Part shown: positions 8,120 to 17,168 of the stretch, piece by piece | How the letters are laid out: each line of letters starts with the position of its first letter | How positions within the stretch are numbered: position 1 is the first letter of the stretch | DNA from: Cupriavidus sp. IDO | GTDB lineage: Bacteria > Pseudomonadota > Gammaproteobacteria > Burkholderiales > Burkholderiaceae | Assembly (NCBI RefSeq): GCF_000812465.1 | Contig: NZ_JWMA01000011.1 | Coordinates: 1-53,403, forward strand | DNA: 53,403 bases | Reading direction: 5' to 3' | The notes under the pieces: model-generated | Told to the model about the DNA's origin: nothing | The model's input: only the letters and a program-made list of their open reading frames with translations | Database searches by the model: none | Made by a program: the position numbers and the translations under genes

Positions 8120-9205
8120 CTGGCACGTCCCAACTTGGGAAGGTCAGCGAGCCCCAGTTGACAGCGTCCCAACTTGGGAAGGTCAACGAGCCCCGCCTGG
8201 CAGCGTCCCGACTTGGGAAGGTCAACGCGCCCCAGTTGGCGGCGTCCCAACTTGGGAAGGTCGGCGAGTTGCCGGCTGGCAGCGTCCCAACTTGGGAGAG
8301 TCAGGGTGCTCCCGCCTGGCAGCTCCCCAACTTGGGAAAGTCAGCGAGCCTCGGCTGGCAGCATCCCAACTTGGGAAGGTCAGCGAGCCCCGGTCGGCGG
8401 CGTCCCAACTTGGGAAGGCCGGCGAGTTGCTGGCTGGCAGCGTCCCAACTTGGGAAGGTCAGGAGCCCGGTTGGCAGCGTCCCAACTTGGGAAGGTCAAC
8501 GAGCCCCGGCTGGCAGCGTCCCAACTTGGGAAGGTCAACGAGCTCCCGGCTGCCAGCGTCCCAACTTGGGAAGGTCAGCGAGCCCCGGTTGGCAGTGTCC
8601 CAACTTGGGAAAGTCGGCGAGCCCCGCCCGCCAGCGTCCCAACTTGGGAAGGTCAACGAGCTCCCGGCTGCCAGCGTCCCAACTTGGGAAGGTCAACGAG
8701 CTCCCGGCTGTCAGCGTCCCAACTTGGGAAGGTCAGCGAGCTCCCGGCTGTCAGCGTCCCAACTTGGGAAAGTCGGCGAGCTCCCGGCTGTCAGCGTCCC
8801 AACTTGGGAAGGCCGGCGAGTTGCCGGCTGGCAGCGTCCCAACTTGGGAAGGTCAGCGAGCCCCCGTCGGCGGCGTCCCAACTTGGAAAGGTCAACGAGC
8901 TCCCGGCTGGCAGCGTCCCAACTTGGGAAGGTCAGCGAGCCCCGGTTGGCAGTGTCCCAACTTGGGAAAGTCGGTGAGCCCCGGTTGGCAGTGTCCCAAC
9001 TGGGGAAAGTCGGCGAGCCCCGCCCGCCAGCGTCCCAACTTGGGAAGGTAACGAGCTCCCGGCTGCCAGCGTCCCAACTTGGGAAGGTCAACGAGCTCCC
9101 GGCTGTCAGCGTCCCAACTTGGGAAGGTCAGCGAGCCCCGCCCGCCAGCGTCCCAACTTGGGAAGGTCAACGAGCCCCGCCTGGCGTCGTTCCAACTCGG
9201 GAGGT
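8120..9205 (+). repeat. Array of 28 tandem 39-40 bp repeats with a 13-bp inverted core (putative partition centromere)
   Basis: Each unit has the core TCCCAACTTGGGA, an inverted repeat with one central base, preceded by CAGCG and followed by AGGTCAGCGAGCCCCGG or AGGTCAACGAGCTCCCGG. I place core starts at 8128, 8167, 8206, 8245, 8285, 8325, 8364, 8403, 8443, 8480, 8519, 8559, 8598, 8637, 8677, 8717, 8757, 8797, 8837, 8876, 8916, 8955, 8994, 9033, 9072, 9112, 9151 and a worn last one near 9190. Spacing is almost always 39 or 40 bp. The array sits downstream of parB, as sopC (12 units of 43 bp with an inverted repeat) does in plasmid F, so it is probably the ParB-binding centromere. Long open frames through it in several frames are by-products of the repeat. 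Confidence 0.9.
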
Positions 9206-9241
9206 TCGCCTCACTTACCCTGATTTTTTGCGTCGAGTAGA

Positions 9242-9271
9242 CAAAAAAAAAGCCCGCTCGAGGCGGGCTAT
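9242..9271 (-). terminator. Rho-independent terminator of the parAB operon
   Basis: Read on the minus strand, AGCCCGC-CTCGA-GCGGGCT forms a perfect 7-bp stem followed by nine Ts. It lies about 18 bp beyond the parB stop and separates the operon from the repeat array. Confidence 0.92.
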
Positions 9272-9288
9272 GTCCATCTAGAAGCGCT

Positions 9289-10260
9289 TTACTTGGGCTG
9301 ATGGTGGAACGTTTCGCTGATCAACTCTCGGATCTGCGTCTCCAAGGCAGCGGTTAGCACCCCAGCTTTGATTTTCACCGTGAAGCCGTTGACGTCCTTC
9401 GTAATCGAACCCGCTTGTTCCTTGCCGGAGAAAAACTTGTCTATGCTTCGCTCACTTGCGGAGCTTGGCGCCGAAGCTCGCCGGGTCGCAAGTGCCTTGA
9501 TAGCGCCAGCGGCTTTCCCTTGCTCCATCTTCCCGGATGCGACGAGTGGCCAGATCTCTTTAGCGGCATCATTCCCGGCCTCGCCATACTTCCGGATTGT
9601 TGTGACGATGGCTTCGGCCGCGCTCCCACCCAGCAGGCGTGGCTGAAGATTGAGGTCCCTCAACACGAACTCTGGCAACTGCTCGTAACTGAGAAACCGA
9701 TAGAGGCCGCTTTTGGACAACCCAAGCGCCTCTGCGAGCCGCACACGCGAGGGAAACTCCTTCTCCGTCTGCCGGATAGACAGGGCGATTTCATAGTCGG
9801 ACAGGTCATCGCGGCTGATGTTTTCCACCATCGCGAGTACCGCCATGTCAGCGTCAGAACACTCCACGACCACCGCCTTGATGGTATCGAGCCCCAGCAT
9901 TTTGTGCGCACGCCAACGGCGCTCACCCGCCACGATTTGATAGCCAGATTCAGCGCGGCGTACAACGATAGGCTGCATCAGCCCGACTTCGCGAATGGAC
10001 TCCGCCAGTTCCGACAACTTGAACTCGTTGAACACGCGCCGCGGCTGCCATGGGTTCGGCACAATGTCGGCAACCGCGAGTTGCGAAGCGACGCCGGCCG
10101 CCTCCAGCTCCTGGACACGGATCTGCGCAACGGCCAATGCCCCAGCGAGGCCCGGCGCTGTCTGGGTCCGGTCGCTACGCTTGACCTCGTCCTGCTGAAT
10201 CGCCGAGGTTTTCCGAATGCCAGCCGTTTTGGCCAATAGCTGTTCTCGCATATTGCTCAT
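9289..10260 (-). CDS. parB: ParB-type centromere-binding partition protein
   Basis: A 323-residue product, the same size class as SopB of plasmid F. The N-terminal arm (about 1-70) should contact ParA. The ParB/Srx-like domain has NPWQPRRVFNEFKLSELAES, VAGERRWRAHKMLGLD and ENISRDDLSDYEIA. The central helix-turn-helix is RVRLAEALGLSKSGLYRFL (about residues 165-185). The C-terminal domain probably dimerises. ATG 10260 is preferred over longer starts because it follows GGAGG and overlaps the parA stop in TAATG, so the genes are translationally coupled. It presumably binds the adjacent 28-unit array and loads ParA-driven segregation. Confidence 0.93.
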   Translation of the reverse strand: MSNMREQLLAKTAGIRKTSAIQQDEVKRSDRTQTAPGLAGALAVAQIRVQELEAAGVASQLAVADIVPNPWQPRRVFNEFKLSELAESIREVGLMQPIVVRRAESGYQIVAGERRWRAHKMLGLDTIKAVVVECSDADMAVLAMVENISRDDLSDYEIALSIRQTEKEFPSRVRLAEALGLSKSGLYRFLSYEQLPEFVLRDLNLQPRLLGGSAAEAIVTTIRKYGEAGNDAAKEIWPLVASGKMEQGKAAGAIKALATRRASAPSSASERSIDKFFSGKEQAGSITKDVNGFTVKIKAGVLTAALETQIRELISETFHHQPK

Positions 10261-11468
10261 TACGCGTTCCTCCACTTTTCCGCGTAGATTTCATCCAGCC
10301 ATCGGCAGTAGTCGACAATCGGCTGGCGCACTCGCTGCAGCGACTTGGCTGCGCTATGCGTACTGCTCACGTCGAAAACCGTTGAGAACGCAAGAGCCCC
10401 GGTGCTCATCACCGAACTCGCCGGCACTTCAATCGAATGCAGCCAGCTCTCGTAAGCGCTCTGGGCCCAGGCGCGTACGATGGGCGCGGACGAGGTGCGC
10501 CCATAGTCGACCTTCGAAAGCAGCAACGAGACGAAGTCATACTTCTTGTCCGCCTCGTACTTGATGAAGCTCTTGGAGACGTCTGAAAACAAGCGCCAGA
10601 ATGACAGCGAACTGATGAAGTCCAGGTTCTCAGGGACCATCGGCATGACCAGCGCGTCCGCAGCCAGCAAAGCATTCAGGTTGAGATACGAAAGCGACGG
10701 CGACGTGTCCATGAGGATGTAATCGTAGTGCTTCCGCAATGGCTCCAACCCCTCCCGCAGTACCGTCCAGAAACGGAAACCCGGCTTGATCTTCTGCATG
10801 GCTGGCAGATGGAACTCCGCACCGATCAACTCGGTGTGCGCCGGAAGCAGGTCGAGGCCATCCCAGTAGGTAGACTGAATGCGTGCCTGCAGTCCACCCT
10901 CGATTTGCTGGTCATAGATATAAGGCAGGACCGTGTCTTCTGGCGTGACGTCCTTTTCCGCATACAAGCCACACAGTTCCGAGAGCGAGGCTTGCGGGTC
11001 AAGATCGACCACCAGAACCTTTCGGCCACGCAATGTCAGCCCCTGTGCGAGACACATCGTCGTGGTGGTCTTGGCCGACCCACCCTTGAGTTGGGCCGTG
11101 ATGACGATTTTTCCTTCCGGCTCTCTCGTTCCAGTTACGAGCGGTGTCTGATAAATGTCCGAGACCTTCTGCACCCAGATGCGTGCCTCTTCCAGCGTAA
11201 AGGTCCTGGTACGCCCGGTACCGGCCGCGGTTCCGGCCGGCAATTCGCCATCCCCCTTGGTCGCGAGGTACTGAACCTGGGAGTGTGAGATGTTGCACAT
11301 CTCCGCAATCTCCCCTGTCTTGAAAACCGGCGCAGTTTTTCTCGGCCGCGGTGCGAGAATCGTCTCGCGAAGTTCATCCGTAAAAATGCTGACCTTTTCC
11401 GCGAACTGGGATATCTGCTCAAAAGGTACCGTTCGGTCGACGGCAGGAAGTTGGCTCGTTTTTACCAT
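10260..11468 (-). CDS. parA: ParA-type partition ATPase (type Ia, with N-terminal DNA-binding domain)
   Basis: A 402-residue product. An N-terminal helix-turn-helix (about residues 50-75, KTGEIAEMCNISHSQVQYLA) marks the long type Ia ParA proteins, which repress their own operon. The deviant Walker A motif is LKGGSAKTTTTMCLAQGL, Walker A' is VVDLDPQASLSELCG and Walker B is YILMDTSPSL. It drives plasmid segregation over the nucleoid together with ParB. ATG 11468 (MVKTSQLPAVD) is chosen over a TTG 57 bases upstream. The upstream region holds CTTAAG repeats that could be the operator. First gene of a two-gene minus-strand operon ending at the terminator at 9242. Confidence 0.93.
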   Translation of the reverse strand: MVKTSQLPAVDRTVPFEQISQFAEKVSIFTDELRETILAPRPRKTAPVFKTGEIAEMCNISHSQVQYLATKGDGELPAGTAAGTGRTRTFTLEEARIWVQKVSDIYQTPLVTGTREPEGKIVITAQLKGGSAKTTTTMCLAQGLTLRGRKVLVVDLDPQASLSELCGLYAEKDVTPEDTVLPYIYDQQIEGGLQARIQSTYWDGLDLLPAHTELIGAEFHLPAMQKIKPGFRFWTVLREGLEPLRKHYDYILMDTSPSLSYLNLNALLAADALVMPMVPENLDFISSLSFWRLFSDVSKSFIKYEADKKYDFVSLLLSKVDYGRTSSAPIVRAWAQSAYESWLHSIEVPASSVMSTGALAFSTVFDVSSTHSAAKSLQRVRQPIVDYCRWLDEIYAEKWRNA

Positions 11469-11510
11469 TCCGAGGTTTTTCCAGAAAATTCGATAAAGCT
11501 CAGAATACAG

Positions 11511-11555
11511 GAAATACTTAAGCAAGGCCTCATAAACCGCTGTTTCTTAAGTAAA
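11511..11555 (-). promoter_or_regulatory. Candidate parAB operator/promoter region with paired CTTAAG sites
   Basis: TACTTAAGCAAGG (from about 11515) and TTCTTAAGTAAAG (from about 11543) are two similar palindromic sites about 29 bp apart in an AT-rich stretch just upstream of parA. Type Ia ParA proteins with an N-terminal helix-turn-helix usually repress their own promoter by binding such repeats. The link is inferred from position. Confidence 0.4.
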
Positions 11556-11676
11556 GTTTCTTCAAATACAACAGTTTTTGCCCAAATCTTAGGCAGCATC
11601 GGGAAGCCTCCGGGTTCACAAGGCCTAGGCGGCCCGCGGCGTTCCTGCTTGCCTTGGGGGCTGTCGCAGAAAAGCA

Positions 11677-12232
11677 GCACAAATGACCTCACCTTCAAAG
11701 TCTCTCATCGGTGGAACCGAGCAGGAAGGTGAGGTTGTTTGTGCTGTTTTGCGGATCCCGACAACTGTTGTCGCACAAAACCAGCACAATCGACCTCACC
11801 TTCATTCGTCACTTCAGACCTGGGGAGTGGGGAAGGGCAGTTGGTCCTTCGTTTCTGCACAATCAACCTCACCTTCGGCTGATCGGAGACCCATGCATGA
11901 TCAAAGGGCTAGCACAAGGTGAGGTTGATTGTGCTGCATTGCGTCATGGCTCGGATTGCACAATCAGCACAATCAACCTCACCTTTGCCATCCGCGCTGC
12001 GTCAACTGGTCGAATCACCGTGGAGGTGAAGCCCGTTGAGAACATGTCCACCAATGCCGCACAACAGACCTCACCATGGATTGTGGGCGTCGGTGAGGTT
12101 GATTGTGCAGTCCGGTGGATGGAGGGATCAACGCAATGCGCATCTCGCCAACTTCTCAATGTTCGAGACGGAACGTGACGTCCGCCTAAGCACAACCAAC
12201 CTCACCATCAATTCTGCACAAATAACCTCACC
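11677..12232. repeat. Iteron block 1 (10 units, mixed orientation)
   Basis: Seventeen-base units close to GGTGAGGTTNATTGTGC. Plus orientation: 11728, 11918, 12092. Minus orientation: 11677, 11784, 11857, 11967, 12059, 12190, 12216. The spacing is irregular and several pairs are convergent or divergent. These match the units next to rep, so they are probably additional Rep-binding sites involved in copy control, initiation or handcuffing. No gene is visible in this stretch. Confidence 0.85.
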
Positions 12233-12543
12233 ATGAGGTTGTGCACGGGGGATACGTTTGTCCGCGCACTAGCAAGGTCTGCGACGCGGGCTGCGTCGGG
12301 TCGTGGCTTGGCCCCCACCGTTCAGCATCTTGCTCCTGAGCGAAGGCCTATACGATGGCTAAGGAGGGCTCCAGGTATGCAAGCTCATTTTCGCGCGCCG
12401 GCCGCGCCCCGGCGAGGGTCGCATGCCTCGATAGGATCAACGGCTGGCGTCGTGTGTTGGTAGGTCTTTTTTTGAAGTAAACAACCCAACCTACAAACAA
12501 CGGGAGACGAAATCCTTGTTCATCAATGACTTAACCTTTCAAA
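12233..12543. other. Spacer between the two iteron blocks (candidate AT-rich and DnaA-binding part of oriV)
   Basis: No gene. A short AT-rich stretch lies at about 12465-12500 (TTTTTTTGAAGTAAAC). The lack of genes and the flanking iterons make it the likely place for strand opening, but no clear DnaA box stands out. Confidence 0.35.
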
Positions 12544-12834
12544 GGTGAGGTTCGCTGTGCCAAAGGTGAGGTTCGCTGTGCTGTCATCGTGCGGTTTACT
12601 GTGCGGAGAAGGTGAGATCGATTCCCCAAGAAGGTGAGGTTTACTGTGCGGATGCCAATAAGGTGAGATGTATTGTGCGTGACCTGTGCATATGTCCTAT
12701 CTCCCCAAGCTGGACAAAGGCTGGAAGGAGAGCGCCAGCAGGGATCGGTGAGGTTCGTTGTGCGCCAGGTGAGGTCGATTGTGCGCGTTGACCAGTAGCA
12801 CCGGGACACCCTCTCATGGTGAGGTTCATTGTGT
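12544..12834 (+). repeat. Iteron block 2 (7 units, direct orientation), likely core oriV
   Basis: Direct copies of the same 17-mer start at 12544, 12565, 12633, 12662, 12747, 12768 and 12818, with a poorer one at 12611. Two tight pairs are spaced 21 bp, i.e. two helical turns. All point toward rep, and the last unit overlaps the rep promoter, so Rep binding there could repress rep. This is the classical layout of an iteron-controlled theta origin. Confidence 0.88.
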
Positions 12835-12862
12835 TGACAGAACCTCACCATCACATGATAGA
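12834..12862 (+). promoter_or_regulatory. rep promoter overlapped by iterons
   Basis: TTGACA (12834-12839) followed after 17 bp by GATAGA (12857-12862). The last iteron ends within the -35 box, and an inverted half-unit AACCTCACC lies in the spacer, so Rep binding should block the polymerase (autoregulation). Confidence 0.6.
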
Positions 12863-12896
12863 GTCCGCCGAGCGCGTAACGAGCGGGAAGACGAGG

Positions 12897-14306
12897 ATGG
12901 CGACAGACAATCCGGTGGAGGTCCAATCGAGGACAACGCCTCGCCAAATGGCGCTGGCATTGTTCGAGGACATGTTTGACCTTGGGATGCCCATCAACGA
13001 GGCCAATCGCGAAATCGGCTATCAGCGCAACAATTTCTTCACAGAAATTGTCAACATGGGCTTGGCGGCGCGACGGTTCCTCGATGCCGCGTATTTCATC
13101 GTCGCACAAGAGCCGGAAGCGCGCGATCAATACGATGTCGAGCTGAACTACTTCAAGTGGTTGATGCGCTATGACAGCCGCAACCTGAAGCATCTGCGTA
13201 CCATCGCGGACGAAGCGCAGAACGCTAAAGTCCGGGTCACGAATACCCCCTCAGACCGCGAGCCCGTTGAAGACGATATCTGGGTTCAGGTCCAGCTGAT
13301 CGGCATGGTGGCGCTGCACCGCGGCCGCGTTCGTTTCGATGTGCATCACAGCTTGATTCCACACATTCGAGACCCCCGCAAGTCCCACTGGCTCAGTCTG
13401 CGAATCTCGACGGCTTTTACCCGCAGCCTCGCGCGCGCCATCTACGACAAAGTCCTGCCAAGTGTGCCTGGCGGGCGTACGGACTGGATCAAGCTGGAAG
13501 AGATGCGGACCTGGCCGGGAAAGATGGGCGCGAATGCGACGATCTTCAAATACTTTAAGCGCGACTGGCTTGAGCCGGCGGTCCGAGAAATCAACGAGAT
13601 CTCGGACATCGACCTGTCGTACGAAACGAGGACAGAATCCACTTCGTCGAAGAAGGTCGACCGGATTCGGTTCCTGCTCAACCGTAAGGATACCGCCGAC
13701 GCTGTCATGGCCAGCCTGGCCGATGCCAGTCAGCTCTACAAGATTCTTAAGGAAGAATTCAATCTCTCGACGCGGCAGTTCAGCGAGATTTCCGAGAATC
13801 GCGAGACATGGAGCGATGACCGCATCCTGCAGGCGATTGAATATACGCGGTTCAAGCTCAATCGCGGTCAGGTGAAGAAAAGTCCTGCCGGGTATCTGAT
13901 GAAGGCCCTTCGCGACAATTGGCGAATGTCAGAGGCCGAACGGACAATGGTTCAGGTCCAGACCAAGCTGCTCACCGAGGAAGCAGAGAAGGACGCCGTG
14001 AAGATCGCGGTTAAGACAACGGTGGAGCGTAGTGTTGCCTCGCGCGAAGAAGAAACCCGCGCTCGCATGAACGACGAATCGCGGCAAGGACGCGAACACT
14101 TCTCCGCATCAGACGCCAAAGTCCGCCGAGAACTCGTTCGTGCATGGCTTGCCTCGAGGGAAGGCAAACTCGTGCTGAGGCGGATGAAGCTGGAACCGTC
14201 CTCTGTGCCCGAAGAAGTCATCTTGGCAAATCCGGATTTGGCCTGGTACCTGGGGCAATTCGTCTTCGCGCGTATCAAATCCCAACTAACATCGTCCCCG
14301 GCCTGA
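12897..14306 (+). CDS. rep: Plasmid replication initiator, Rep_3-like winged-helix family
   Basis: A 469-residue product when started at ATG 12897 (MATDNPVEV), which follows GGAAGACGAGG and lies downstream of the promoter. The longer frame from 12816 would start inside the iteron and promoter. The central part shows the two-winged-helix pattern of Rep_3-type initiators: LSLRISTAFTRSLARAIYD, IKLEEMRTWPG, FKYFKRDWLEPAVREINEIS, followed by a DIDLSYE strand and VDRIRFLL. The C-terminal 120 residues are charged and helical. It should bind the 17-bp iterons on both sides and open oriV. Scraps of this gene are found again at about 5070-5093. Confidence 0.88.
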   Translation: MATDNPVEVQSRTTPRQMALALFEDMFDLGMPINEANREIGYQRNNFFTEIVNMGLAARRFLDAAYFIVAQEPEARDQYDVELNYFKWLMRYDSRNLKHLRTIADEAQNAKVRVTNTPSDREPVEDDIWVQVQLIGMVALHRGRVRFDVHHSLIPHIRDPRKSHWLSLRISTAFTRSLARAIYDKVLPSVPGGRTDWIKLEEMRTWPGKMGANATIFKYFKRDWLEPAVREINEISDIDLSYETRTESTSSKKVDRIRFLLNRKDTADAVMASLADASQLYKILKEEFNLSTRQFSEISENRETWSDDRILQAIEYTRFKLNRGQVKKSPAGYLMKALRDNWRMSEAERTMVQVQTKLLTEEAEKDAVKIAVKTTVERSVASREEETRARMNDESRQGREHFSASDAKVRRELVRAWLASREGKLVLRRMKLEPSSVPEEVILANPDLAWYLGQFVFARIKSQLTSSPA

Positions 14307-14392
14307 AGAAGTCGGAATTTCTGCCCCGATCGCCGCGGCGCCATAGGTGAAAGGGCGCTATGCCGGCGTCGAGGGCCCATAGCTGCCTTGGC

Positions 14393-14417
14393 CACGCTCC
14401 AGCCCTAGTGGAGCGTG
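14393..14417 (+). terminator. Hairpin downstream of rep
   Basis: CACGCTCCA and TGGAGCGTG form a perfect 9-bp stem with a 7-base loop, followed by TCTTCATT. The T-run is poor, so it is at best a weak intrinsic terminator between rep and ilvD. Confidence 0.45.
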
Positions 14418-14618
14418 TCTTCATTCGGCCTGACCGTTGTCTTTACTGGAAGGCATGGTGCCGATGAGATACCAAGCGTGATCGTCGAATCGCCGGACGG
14501 GTGTGGGATAATTTGCAGCTTTGCCCAGGGCGCAGCTCAAGAGGTTGTTCGCACGGGCGCACAGGGGCCCTTATTCCCGTGGCCCGCTTCCTTTCTGCGA
14601 AATTTCTATAGCAATACG

Positions 14619-16478
14619 ATGCCCGCATACCGTTCCAAAACCTCCACCGCCGGCCGCAACATGGCAGGGGCGCGCTCCCTGTGGCGCGCCACCGGCATGA
14701 AAGACGAAGATTTTTCCAAGCCGATCATTGCGGTAGTCAATTCGTTCACCCAGTTCGTGCCTGGACACGTGCACCTGAAGGACCTGGGCCAGCTCGTCGC
14801 GCGCGAGATCGAGGCTGCGGGTGGCGTGGCCAAGGAGTTCAACACCATTGCGGTCGATGACGGCATCGCCATGGGCCACGACGGCATGCTGTACTCGCTG
14901 CCCAGCCGCGACATCATCGCGGACTCGGTGGAATACATGGTCAACGCCCACTGTGCCGACGCCATGGTGTGCATCTCCAACTGCGACAAGATCACGCCCG
15001 GCATGCTCATGGCCGCCATGCGGCTAGACATCCCGGTGATCTTCGTCTCCGGCGGCCCCATGGAAGCCGGCAAGACGCGCCTGGCCAACCCTATCACCAA
15101 GGCCATGGAGTTCAAGAAGCTCGATCTGGTCGACGCCATGGTGATCGCGGCCGACAGCGCCTATTCTGACGCCGACGTCGCCGAGGTGGAGCGCTCCGCC
15201 TGCCCCACCTGCGGCTCGTGCTCGGGCATGTTCACGGCCAATTCCATGAACTGCCTCACCGAGGCGCTGGGCCTGTCGCTGCCCGGCAACGGCACGGTGG
15301 TGGCCACGCACGCGGACCGCGAGCAGCTCTTCAAGCGTGCTGGCCGCCGCATCGTGGAGCTGGCCCGCCAGTACTACGAGCAGGAGGACAGGTCCATTCT
15401 GCCGCGCGCGGTGGGCTTCAAGGCGTTCGAGAACGCCATGACGCTGGACATCGCCATGGGTGGCTCCACCAACACCATCCTGCACCTGTTGGCGATCGCG
15501 CGCGAGGCGGGCATCGACTTCACCATGGCCGACATCGACCGCCTCTCGCGCGTCGTGCCGCAGCTGTGCAAGGTGGCGCCCAACACCAACAAGTACCACA
15601 TCGAGGACGTGCATCGCGCGGGCGGCATCATGGCGATCCTTGGCGAGCTGGACCGTGCTGGCAAGCTGCACACCGACGTGCCTACGGTGCACGCTGCCAC
15701 GCTCAAGGATGCGCTGGAGCAGTGGGACATCACCCGCACGCAGGACGAAGCCGTCAAGACCTTCTATCTGGCTGGCCCGGCGGGCATTCCCACGCAGGTG
15801 GCGTTCAGCCAGAACACGCGCTGGCCCAGCCTGGACCTGGACCGCGCCGAGGGCTGCATCCGCTCCTACGAGCACGCCTTCTCCAAGGAAGGCGGCCTGG
15901 CGGTGCTCACGGGGAACATCGCGCTCGATGGCTGCGTGGTGAAGACCGCCGGGGTGGACGAGAGCATCCTCGTGTTCGAGGGCACGGCGCACGTCACGGA
16001 ATCGCAGGACGAGGCGGTGGAGAACATCCTCAACGACAAGGTCAAGGCCGGCGACGTGGTGATCGTGCGCTACGAAGGCCCCAAGGGCGGCCCCGGCATG
16101 CAGGAGATGCTCTACCCCACGAGCTACATCAAGTCCAAGGGACTGGGCAAGGCCTGCGCGCTGCTGACGGACGGCCGCTTCTCGGGTGGCACCTCGGGCC
16201 TGTCCATCGGCCACTGCTCGCCCGAGGCGGCGGCCGGGGGCGCCATCGGCCTCGTGCGCGATGGCGACAGAATCCGCATCGATATTCCCAACCGCACGAT
16301 CAATGTGCTGCTGTCAGACGAGGAACTGGCGCGCCGCCGCGAGGAGCAGAACGGCAAGGGGTGGAAGCCCGCCAAGCCGCGCCCGCGCAAAGTGTCCGCC
16401 GCCCTCAAGGCCTACGCCAAGCTGGTCATGTCGGCCGACAAGGGTGCAGTGCGTGACCTGTCGCTGCTGGACGACTGA
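14619..16478 (+). CDS. ilvD: Dihydroxy-acid dehydratase
   Basis: A 619-residue product from ATG 14619 ([17 protein letters not shown]); Escherichia coli IlvD has 616, and the longer open frame has no homology before this point. It converts 2,3-dihydroxy-isovalerate and 2,3-dihydroxy-3-methylvalerate to the 2-keto acids of valine and isoleucine synthesis, in the cytosol. Iron-sulfur cluster cysteines are visible in [11 protein letters not shown] and [17 protein letters not shown], and the active-site region in [14 protein letters not shown]. The gene is intact, single and followed by a strong terminator. Its position next to the replication initiator is notable: a core biosynthetic gene on this replicon. 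Confidence 0.96.
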   Translation: MPAYRSKTSTAGRNMAGARSLWRATGMKDEDFSKPIIAVVNSFTQFVPGHVHLKDLGQLVAREIEAAGGVAKEFNTIAVDDGIAMGHDGMLYSLPSRDIIADSVEYMVNAHCADAMVCISNCDKITPGMLMAAMRLDIPVIFVSGGPMEAGKTRLANPITKAMEFKKLDLVDAMVIAADSAYSDADVAEVERSACPTCGSCSGMFTANSMNCLTEALGLSLPGNGTVVATHADREQLFKRAGRRIVELARQYYEQEDRSILPRAVGFKAFENAMTLDIAMGGSTNTILHLLAIAREAGIDFTMADIDRLSRVVPQLCKVAPNTNKYHIEDVHRAGGIMAILGELDRAGKLHTDVPTVHAATLKDALEQWDITRTQDEAVKTFYLAGPAGIPTQVAFSQNTRWPSLDLDRAEGCIRSYEHAFSKEGGLAVLTGNIALDGCVVKTAGVDESILVFEGTAHVTESQDEAVENILNDKVKAGDVVIVRYEGPKGGPGMQEMLYPTSYIKSKGLGKACALLTDGRFSGGTSGLSIGHCSPEAAAGGAIGLVRDGDRIRIDIPNRTINVLLSDEELARRREEQNGKGWKPAKPRPRKVSAALKAYAKLVMSADKGAVRDLSLLDD

Positions 16479-16512
16479 CGCTGCGGCGAACTTCGTGCAT
16501 GTTTGACCGCAG

Positions 16513-16539
16513 GCCGCTCCCCGGAGCGGCTTTTTTTTT
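16513..16539 (+). terminator. Rho-independent terminator of ilvD
   Basis: GCCGCTCC-GGAGCGGC forms a strong GC stem (with CC at the tip) followed by nine Ts, 35 bp after the ilvD stop. Confidence 0.93.
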
Positions 16540-16624
16540 CGGCGCTTCACCCAACTCCGGGCAACGCGGCGCGGATCTTGAGGAAGCGGCAGGAGTCCGC
16601 GGGGGAAGCCCTGGACCCTGCCAG

Positions 16625-16980
16625 GGGCGTGCCTCAAGCGTCTGGCCAACCAGTACGTGCGGTACGCTGTAGCGATGCTTGTGGATCTCGACGTGCTGGT
16701 CGATATGGACCTTGACGGTGCGGAACCTGGCAATCTCATAAGGGACTGCCGGCAACGGGCGTAACGCCGGCGCATCCAGGGCCGCGAAGGCACTGGCGCG
16801 GCTGCCCGGCAGCTTCTGGAGGGGCGCTCATTGAGTGCGGGCAGCAACGCTGCAATCGCACGGTCGACCGCATGCACGGTCTCGAAACGCCGATGGCGCA
16901 GTCGTGCGAGGATCCAACGTTCTACGATCTGTACTGCCACCTCAACCTTTGCCTTGTCCTGCGGACGCCGTGCACGGGCA
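16625..16980 (-). pseudogene. Remnant of an IS21-family transposase (istA)
   Basis: The minus-strand translation from about 16980 reads RPQDKAKVEVAVQIVERWIL, then RRFETVHAVDRAIAALLPAL NERPS. After a frame change near 16800 it continues with VPYEIARFRTVKVHIDQHVE and HRYSVPHVLVGQTLEA. These are consecutive parts of IstA: the end of the catalytic core with its Glu region and the following beta-barrel domain. The N-terminal helix-turn-helix, most of the DDE domain and istB are missing. Dead remnant. Confidence 0.82.
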
Positions 16981-17089
16981 ACCGCATGGCTTGCTCCCGC
17001 CGTTGCGATACCAATCAGCGTATTCCACGCGGAGCCGGCGCGGCGCACGGATGCTTAGCGCCCGCTCCCTTGGAGGCCTCCCCAACTTT

Positions 17090-17147
17090 TGCGTGCTTTC
17101 AGGCAGATCGCTCGGTCACGACCCTGCTGTTACCGGAGGAGTACTGA
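17090..17147 (+). pseudogene. Tail fragment of the 102-residue hypothetical gene found intact at 18740
   Basis: The codons for ADRSVTTLLLPEEY and the following about 50 bp (up to GAGCCAGTCGCGC) repeat 19003-19090 almost exactly. Only the last 14 codons remain, so this marks the edge of a segmental duplication that covers 17.1-20.4 kb. Confidence 0.75.
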
Positions 17148-17168
17148 GTGTAACGGAAGTGGAGCGGA

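Noticed and set aside
8120..9205. CRISPR array.
   Set aside because: The whole 39-40 bp unit is repeated, including the part that would be a spacer; there are no unique spacers and no cas genes.
8055..9281. Long open frames (up to 408 codons, several frames and both strands) through the repeat array, which read like repeat proteins.
   Set aside because: Each frame is a translation of the same 39-40 bp DNA repeat. There is no ribosome binding site, the frames coexist in all phases, and units of 39 and 40 bp would shift any real frame.
12531..13193. 220-codon minus-strand frame over the rep start.
   Set aside because: It runs antisense to rep and through the iterons, without a domain or ribosome binding site; rep on the plus strand is clearly the gene.
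15024..16214. 396-codon minus-strand frame inside ilvD (and the 412-codon plus-strand shadow).
   Set aside because: These are typical GC-rich shadows of ilvD with arginine/histidine-rich, domain-free translations.
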